Part shown: one piece after another, positions 56,625 through 64,000 of the stretch | Layout of the letters: every line of letters begins with the position of its first letter | How positions within the stretch are numbered: position 1 is the stretch's first letter | Assembly (NCBI GenBank): GCA_964017065.1 | Contig: OZ024790.1 | Location: 10,366,403 to 10,430,402 of the forward strand | Source of the DNA: Haliclona indistincta | Taxonomy: Eukaryota; Porifera; Demospongiae; Haplosclerida; Chalinidae | Length of the DNA stretch: 64,000 nt | Direction: 5' to 3' | Notes under the pieces: model-generated | Seen by the model: only the letters and a program-made list of their open reading frames with translations | Database searches by the model: none | What the model was told of the DNA's origin: nothing | Made by a program: the position numbers and the translations under genes

Positions 56625-59600
56625 GAGAGTCATCTCACTGGAGAGTCATTGCCTCCTGATCAAGCAGTCTACCTGGCAAAGCAGCTAGGGGTTAATCCTG
56701 TGACTGCTGTCATTGATCAGTATCATAGAGATGGTGGATCCAGTGCTCGACTGAATATTGTCCTTTCTGACATGAGGTAAGATATTATAATTGAAGTAGC
56801 CCCAATTAATTGTTCTTCATAGGCAGAATCCTCAGGTGTCAGCCGACAAGATTCAGGTACTCTTGATCATTGTCCTTTGTATCTTTTTAATTGTGTGTCT
56901 GTTATATGCAGACCTCAGTTGCCTCACAAACCAGTATGTGTTTCTGTTAGTTAGCATGTAGCTATTAATAACTCACTCTCAGTTGAAGTGGAGGAACTGC
57001 AGGTAGGAGTCAAACCTCCACAGACCACGTTGGGTGGAAAGGATAAGCTACATCATCACGTGGGAGTGCAATTCAATTACTTTGTTCCAATGTCAGGTAA
57101 TTTTCAGCCTGTTACTAAGTACATGTACCTTGTTTTTTAATTAGCTCATCTTCGTGGAGTCCATGTTGTTGGTGAGAAGCTGTTTGAGATCAGTGGAGAG
57201 CTCCCTCAGTTGCTGGATTGGGAGGAGTATGGTCTCAGGATTCAAGTGCCTGAGGGTGCCACTTCTGAGCCCTGTGACATTGCTATCAAGGCCATTGTAG
57301 CAGGACAGTTTGAGTTTCCTGAGGGTACTGACCTGGTCAGTGCTGTCTATGCCATCTCTGCGTCCAAGAGCCTCATTAAGCCTGTCATGCTTGAGATCCA
57401 GCATTGTGTGTCCATTACTAGAGAGGAGCAAGGTCGATTCCTGAGCTTTGTGAGAGCACAGTGTAACCAGCCACAACTACCATATCAGTTTGAGCCACTG
57501 GATAATGGCATATTCTCTCCTCACTCTGATTATGGCAAGATTGCTTGTGATAGATTCTCACTTGTTGCAGCAATACGAAGTATTATTTCTCGACGGCGTT
57601 CTAGAAATGGTGAGATAAATAAGGGACAAGCAAGCCAGATCCTTTCTCCATCTCTGGAAGAAGTAAAGATTGCAATCGATGAGTTGTCACTTCATGACAA
57701 GGTAGAAGCTTCAGTCAATGAATCAACATCTCCAACAGGTACACTGCCATCGCTATTGACATAGCTTTGATTTTGTTTGATGTTTGAAATTTAGATCATC
57801 ATCCGTCACGTATTAAAAAGGAAATGTCTCCTCCACTACTTGAAACAACTGGTATGTGATGGTTTATTTATTCAGCAAATTTATAGCATTGACTGATAAA
57901 AATAGAGAAGATACAAGGAGAAGATACACAAGTATCACCATCATCATCTGGTATGCATTTAGTATATAATTTGCATAAAAATAATATTAGGCAGACCAAA
58001 AACCAGATAAGATCAAGACGTCTTCTGATGAAGACGCTCAGTCACAGCTTTCACCAATACTCAGTGAAGTAGCTGAATCCGCTCAATTAACTGAAACTAG
58101 TACGCAACGACTAAGTGCTTGTCCAGTCACATTGTAATTCATAATCAGGTGATGAAGATGCTCCAATGAAATACTCATTGTATGTTTTCTACATCAACAA
58201 AGCAAGGAACAGCTGGGTCTGGCACTTTAACCCTCTTACCGCGATTAATTGTAATCGTTGCTCCACCCACGTCACGCGATGGCTGTTTTTGAATTGTGAC
58301 AGCTATCTCGGTACTGCGCTTTGTCTCTGCTCTGGACGCTTCAGCGCGGAAGCTAGATGTACGACAGTGTTTTCTCAACCTGTACTATGTCCTGGGCTAC
58401 TGTTATTTGTCCATCAAAGCTTGAGTTGGACCGTCAAAGCTATCTGCTACCATCATACACTTACGCGAGCAACTATTCTTCGCTTCTTCCCTACACCACG
58501 CAGCGTAAGCTGTACCAGGAACCTTCTGTGTTGTTCAAAACTGGACCTTGGCCATTGTGGAAGACTGTTTGAGCGTGATAACGACATCATCAACGGCTTT
58601 CAACTTGTACCGGGCGTGTCTAACTCCACCTACCTCACCGCCATTTTTCCAATCATGTTGCTGTAACTTGGAGAGCAGTTTGTGCCGCTTCTACTCGCCT
58701 CTGCGTGTTTGCTACAGCTAAGTGAGTGTTGTCTATCATACTAGTGTACTCCAGAGCTTTGCTAGTAAACTTTTAAGCTTTGTATGACCCGTCAAAGCTA
58801 CTCGTCAGCAAGTGATGGCGGACGAGTGAGTTGTCACGCTTCTCCTTCGTGTTGCTCTGTGTACACGGCAACTACAGCCTCTTAGGATGTTTAGAACTTG
58901 ACCATGGTCATTGTGGGAGCCTTTTTGTGTGTGTTACTAAGCACAACTGCTGTTGACAGCCTTGTTGGAGCTCATTTTCTGCCTCAACTAGAACAGAAAT
59001 AATTTCCAGGACAACACAGCTTTGTTGCTGCACACTTTGTATCACTATTTTACACTTCCAACAGCTTAGTAAGTGTTATAAACATCTGGTTTGCCTTGAG
59101 CTATCTACTAGCAAGCTATTGAGTTATTTGTGACAACCAGGTGAGTACATTTTTATACTTATTGTGCCAGCAAAGAACACTGCTTTCTCTGTACAGCATA
59201 CGTGAGCGACGTGTGTATCGTCAGGATGCTCAGGCTTGCTATGGACGATTGTAATCTTTAAAAAGGTGAAAATAGAATGTATTTATCTTGTGTATAATGT
59301 TTGTTTTGCTTGTGTGTGCTTGGTGCTAGTGTCTCTTACATTATAACCAGTAAAGCGTGTGTCGTCTTGGCTGAAAAATGTCGTGATTGTTGTGTGTATT
59401 GTAGCTTGATGGCAGTCATGGCGTGTGCATTGTAGCTTGATGTTAGTCATGGCAGTAGTTAGTGTGTCATACACTTCAGTTGTACAGTTATATTATGCTC
59501 ATGTTATCAGTGTTATTAGCCTCTTCTCATCTATTACAGTGCTGAGAAACTACCATGCTATCTGCTGATACCTTGACGTGTTTTTGCTGTCTGCTCAAGA

Positions 59601-60877
59601 TCAAAATACTTGTTCAAGCTTTCCATTACTTTTATGTTGATTGCTGTGATTGATAATAATATTCGAACACACACCACCCTCTTCTGCCTGAGTAGCAAAC
59701 TGTCTGTGAAAGCAAGTACAGCACTCGTCTCAACAGCAAAGCTGTGTAGACACTGTACTATTGCAGCAAGAAGCTGTCAGTTATCACTGCTTGGTGGGCG
59801 TTTGTTTACACAGACAAACGAGTGTTAGAAACCACAATAAACAAGTTAGAATACTATAGCAACTATGTTTCAACGTTGCCAAGAAGTTTTGGCTGCAACA
59901 AAGTAAGTTGGGTGGCGCTAGCGGTAGCTGTTTCGAGGTAACGAAGACGCGCATATATATATGCGCGTCGCGTATACGGGTGGATTTCATCGCGCATAAA
60001 TATATGCGCGTCGCGGTAAAAGGGTTAATGTGACAAAGGATCTTAATGCTCTCGTGAAAGTTAGGACTGATAATATTTACTGAATTGCTGTAAACTTTGA
60101 CATTAATTGTCACACAGTATGTGAAGCAGAGTCATCCTAATTGGCAAAATGGTATCCATTTGCCATTTCAATATTCAAAGACAGAATTACTCCTGGAACT
60201 TGAAGAAAAGTACTTTTTTGAGGGATGGTGGATAGTGCCCTCTCAGTACCCCTGCACGGTAAAGATAATTATTTGTTATACAGTGATGTTAATTTGTTGT
60301 TATAGTTTCGAAAACATCTTGTGGATGACTGGAATCACTCCATTCCTTACTGCCGTAAAGTAAACGTTGATGCCCTTGAACAACCTGATACTGCTCCAGT
60401 CTTTATCTATCCTGTACTGATCAGGGGCATCACTGAAGAGGGCATGAGAATAGTTATCCGAGGGAGACTACAAACATCAGGTATTTTGATTTATAGTGTA
60501 CTACTAATCTTCATTTTATTCCAGATCCTGTGTCGCAACTAGCAGCTCAAGCTCCTCCTGATCACGATAGATCTACTGCACACCTGTCTCTGCAAAAACC
60601 ACCAAAGATATCCGATCTAATGGAAAGAGTTGCTGCTGAAGCCTCTGACAAATGGAAGAAGCTGGGTCAACAGCTTGACATAGATCATCACAAGTTGAAG
60701 ACGATTTCAAATGAAAACAATGACGTTCTGGATTGCTTTGCTGAAGTGTTTGATTTGTGGAAGAGAGGAGGGTCTCCACCCTTCATATGGGCTACTATCA
60801 TTGATGCCCTCGGAACCAAGATAGTGGGAGAGGTGCAGCTAGCATATGAACTAGAGCAGTGGGTTATGAATAATTAA
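56625..60877 (+). pseudogene. ZU5-like and Death-domain gene, copy B, interrupted by a piggyBac-like insertion
   Basis: Exons with matching phases: 56625-56776, 56823-56856, 56912-56933, 56983-57096, 57145-57738, 57795-57851, 57906-57950, 57995-58099, 58149-60059 (interrupted), 60118-60258, 60306-60480 and 60525-60877. Order of parts: the exon-1 domain (AVIDQYHRDGGSSARLNIVL), a linker, the ZU5-like domain (LRIQVPEGATSEPC; KPVMLEIQHCV), Ser/Pro-rich linkers, an unrecognised block with Trp-rich stretches (FFEGWWIVPSQYPC) and the C-terminal Death domain (ISDLMERVAAEASDKWKKLG to YELEQWV). About 635 residues without the insertion. The insertion at 58231-60024 lies inside a coding exon and brings stops, so the assembled allele cannot make the full protein. 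Two shorter products (ZU5 part, Death part) remain possible. The acceptor assumed for exon 1 (GTGATAG) is uncertain. Confidence 0.8.
58231..60024. mobile_element. piggyBac-like non-autonomous element in a coding exon of gene B
   Basis: TTAA at 58227-58230 and 60025-60028. The ends CCCTCTTACCGCG and CGCGGTAAAAGGG are inverted with one mismatch. The paralogous exon in gene A has the uninterrupted GGCATTTTAATGTTACAAAG. Near the right end, two palindromes GCGCATATATATATGCGC and GCGCATAAATATATGCGC may be binding sites. No transposase frame is seen in its 1794 bp. Confidence 0.92.
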
Positions 60878-60893
60878 AACTATAAACTCGCTG

Positions 60894-61510
60894 TAATGAT
60901 TATTGTAATGACAACACACTGTACTTTAGCTGTGGAAAAGCAACAGATATCCCTATACACATGGTATTATTGATGTAAATCTTAGCTAGATAGTCAGAGA
61001 GGTGCAGCTAGCATACATGTATGAAATAGAGCAGTGAGTTATGATTTCATGCACAAAGCCCAAAATAACTCACTAAATATATAGCGAAGTGTAGTTATCC
61101 TGATCAGTTCAATCAATTGCTACACATGCATGCATGCAGCTAATTCAGTTACTAGCTATTGGTTGTGAATAACTCTTTGCATACTTGTAGATCCTATTAG
61201 AGCATCTACTAATTCAAGCACAAGGCTGTTCTGATTAGTAAGCATTAGTCAGTGACTTTTTTTGTAAAAAAATAATACACGTTGAGAATTTATAAACTAA
61301 AATCTAGAACTGTTTACTGTAGCTTCATAAATGTACAAACGTAAATGTTCTCTGTTAAGCTGCTGATGTCAGACCCTGAGAAACACAATGATAACACACT
61401 ATATACAGCTGGCTGTTCTACCAAGCAGAGAGTATTAACTTTTCTATCTCTCTATTAATCTTCTGTAAACTTGGAGACAACAAATAATACTGAAAGCTTA
61501 AAAATCACTA
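60894..61510. other. Intergenic region with a duplicated gene-B 3' end
   Basis: At about 60998-61042, AGAGAGGTGCAGCTAGCATA and AGAGCAGTGAGTTATGA repeat the last coding bases of gene B in altered form (frame lost). The rest is AT-rich with no recognised gene. Confidence 0.5.
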
Positions 61511-62110
61511 TTATGCCACGCGGTAGACGTGGCATATAAGGGTTGAGCGGAAAACAAGATGGCGGCTACACTTAGGCTAATTATAAACGCAATAATTCAC
61601 GTATATCTTGGCTGTTGACGACATCAGGGGTATTTTAACTACCTAGGGGCTATCCTATGAGGTAAGCGCTTACAATGAGTCTACTAATAAAGACTATAAG
61701 GCCAGTCGCTATGGGCATGAAAAGATGGCGTCTCGCCTGGAGGCACTAAGTACGGCACTGCCATATCTTCGCCGTACGGGCGTTTCAAGCTAATCTAACG
61801 TTGTGAAGCTCCTTGCACGATTTGTGCAATTACAGAGAGACCTTCAGAAGCAAAAGAAACCAGGTCTAAGGTGGTAAACCAGAGTTCACGTGGTCACCCG
61901 TTTGTTTCTTCTTCTTCTTCTCCAGCCAGCCAGCCTAGGGCCGTGGCGAGTGAGCTATTCAAGACAAAACCTACACAGAAACTACACTAGTCGTTGTGAG
62001 CAGTGCACCTGATATCTATTTAAGCCTAAAACACTAGCAGAAGCGAGTATTTCCAGGAAAACAGCGATTTTTGGTCCATAACAGACTCCATTCCATCATT
62101 CTGTTTGAAC
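61511..62110 (+). mobile_element. F1' element, copy C, truncated
   Basis: TTATGCCACGCGGTAGACG with AAGATGGCGGCTACAC, aligning to 17443-18050 of copy A. It stops after CATTCTGTTTGAAC, where a LINE 3' end begins. The stem-loop end is missing. Confidence 0.82.
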
Positions 62111-62190
62111 CATATATTTATGAGACTACGTAACCGGGATTGGAAACGACGGTCTGATGTCAATAGCAACGCGTACAAACCTTCTTCTTC

Positions 62191-64000
62191 TTAGTTTTTG
62201 TTGCCTCCTCGAATGAGAAGAGTACCACCATCTGGTGGGGAAAGAAGAGAATGTAACAATTTAGCACGGTAGCTGTACAGATCTGCCAAGAATTGGAGAA
62301 TCAGTTCTTGATCTTCAAACCATTCTACTCCGATCACGTGATTGATTACTAGTGCAGAAGTGGGAGGGGACGAATAAATTTTAGGAAACCACGTATCGCG
62401 AACAGTCTGTAGTGCGGGACACTGGAACACAAAGTGCGCCAGATCTTCTGAAGAGTCAGTAGAGCATAGAAGACAAGAAGACTATCTAGGCGACTGGCCA
62501 CGCGGAGTGTTAAAAACTGCAGTGTGAGAGGCGAGGGAAGTTGCGTGAAGGATGAGTCTTATCCGAAGATTAGAAAGACGCGATAGTGATAGATTGTGTT
62601 TGACTTTTTCAATGATAGGAGCGGGATGACCATATCTGCATGATAGCAGGAGGGAGGTTAACAATATGGGAGAGAGATGGCAGGGTAGTTGACTCAATGG
62701 AATCACGGAATTCTTCAAAGACTAGGGTTTTAGTCAAAGCTTTCCAAGCTTTCTTGGATGGCAGATCTGAAGCAAGTTCCAAGACCGATGGGAGGGAAAA
62801 CGAGTCTAAGTGAGCAGAGAAAGAATTAATCAAGCTTTGAGAAGGAGGTGGACATTGATTAGCTCGATAAATAAGAATATCGCGAGACACAGCATAATCA
62901 GGAAGAGCTAGCACATTTCTGACAAAATTTAACTGTCTATGGGCAATGAGGTAGGAGATTGGGATAGTACCACAAAGATAATGTACCCCAAGGGATGGTA
63001 CATGAGATGGAACACCAAGAATAGTTCTTAAAATCTTAAGCTGAGATCTTTCCATCATTAATATCTCAGTCTTGGTAGGAGCCCATACTTCAAAACCAAA
63101 CGACAGAATTGACAAAGATATTGCCTTAAAAAGTTGCAGTGAAGTAGCAGTGTTAACTCCAGTATGACGAGCACCAAGGGCAGATAGAGCGTAATATGCG
63201 CTACGGGAAGAAGTGATTGATCTAGTAGTGCGATTAATAGTTGAAGAGGATGTAGAAAGCAAGAGGCCTAAATGACGGGCAGAGGATAGAGTTGGAATAG
63301 AAGAGTTAGAAATAGACCACTCATAAGAAGGGAGTTTCTTTCTAGAAAATATTAGAACCGCTGATTTGGAGGGGTTAATTCTATATCCCCACTTATTGGC
63401 ATATTTATCAACAACTGATAACATACCTTGAAGATCTTCTTGAGAAGAGGCAATGAGTGCCATGTCATCAGCAAAAGTAGGAGAACCAGCATAGACTGTA
63501 CCAATACGAACCCCAAGGTCACTTGCTTCGAGAAGAAAAAGAAGCTCACTTGTGAAAACAGCGTAAAGGAGTGGAGAGAGAACCGCCCCCTGACGAACCC
63601 CCTGACGAACAAGGAATGGTCTGGAGACTCGATCATACCATAGAACAGAGGAGGTTGAAGAGCTATACCAGTTGAATAGGGTATGCCACAGGTCTCCCCT
63701 CACCCCCAGATGAAAGAGCTTATAGAAAAGTCCACTATGCCAGACCGTATCAAACGCCTTTTGAACGTCTACTAACGCAAGAAATGGAATATCTCTATTT
63801 AGCTTACACTCGGCAATAGCCTCATGAAGTATGAAGGAAGTATGCGCCGTGGAGTAACCGGGTCTAAATCCACCTTGCAGGGGATGGATTAAGTATAATA
63901 GTTTGTCTTGCAATGGAACGAGCAACAGCTTTTCAAAGAGCTTTGAAATAATCGAGGAAAGTGAAATTCCTCTATAATTAGCAGGGGAAACAGGATCTTT
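62191..64000 (-). pseudogene. Non-LTR (LINE) reverse transcriptase, 3' part
   Basis: On the minus strand, from the window edge: SPANYRGISLSSIISKLFEK, LQGGFRPGYSTAHTSFILHE, FLALVDVQKAFDTVWHSGLF, VRQGVRQGAVLSPLLYAVFT and TFADDMALIASSQEDLQGML (catalytic FADD). The thumb region LSILSFGFEVWAPTKTEILM follows, and finally a Cys/His-type tail (LLCSTDSSEDLAHFVFQCPA) and a stop at 62191-62193. Frame breaks near 62640 and 62482 show it is inactive. The 5' part lies outside the window. It copies itself by target-primed reverse transcription in life; the clade (Jockey/CR1/L2-like) cannot be fixed by eye. Confidence 0.87.

Noticed and set aside
58166..58666. 166-residue open frame as a separate gene
   Set aside because: It is the start of gene B exon 9 running into the piggyBac-like insertion.

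Overview
This is nuclear DNA of a metazoan. It has spliced genes with short GT-AG introns and a clear SARAF (TMEM66) orthologue. It also has a duplicated gene family joining a ZU5-like domain to a C-terminal Death domain, a tyrosine-recombinase retrotransposon, LINE fragments and a very dense population of non-autonomous DNA elements. My best guess, by inference only, is a demosponge of the Amphimedon type, because of the very short introns, the Death-domain expansions and the mix of elements. Little of the window is host coding sequence; most is layered mobile DNA.

Layout. 1-4144: a diverged hAT-type foldback end, then ZU5/Death gene copy A (1766-4144), which has lost its first coding exon and contains a 200-N assembly gap. 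4737-4879: an orphan exon of the same family. 5145-8754: SARAF, with a (CCCTCT)n tract and a TTAA-flanked MITE in its introns. 9120-9497 and 12120-12636: two small candidate spliced genes. 10201-30395: mostly mobile elements, including a degenerate DIRS/Ngaro-order retrotransposon on the minus strand (about 19850-26242) with a spliced gag, RT/RNase H and tyrosine recombinase. 30396-44430: a 72-bp satellite of about 100 units, broken up by at least six transposon insertions. 44456-56002: more nested elements, one carrying a Ulp1/C48-type protease fragment. 56625-60877: ZU5/Death gene copy B, interrupted in a coding exon by a 1.8-kb piggyBac-like insertion whose exact empty site is visible in copy A. 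61511-64000: another hairpin-ended element and a LINE reverse transcriptase on the minus strand.

The two most interesting signals are as follows. (1) The 72-bp satellite is built of intron-shaped units. Each is a 69-bp block starting GTGAGT, with a TTGAC branch-point-like motif about 33 nt before a CACCATTTCAG acceptor. Successive blocks are separated by exactly one variable triplet. (2) Several element families (called F1, F1', F2, F3 and F4 here) share one architecture: a perfect short hairpin at one extreme terminus starting with TTA, no matching structure at the other end, and, where an empty site can be read, insertion without a target-site duplication. Three of them carry an AAGATGGCGGC (YY1-like) site next to the hairpin.

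Functional connections are few. The ZU5/Death copies are likely intracellular signalling or adaptor proteins and SARAF is an ER-membrane regulator of store-operated calcium entry. Nothing else can be tied into a pathway.
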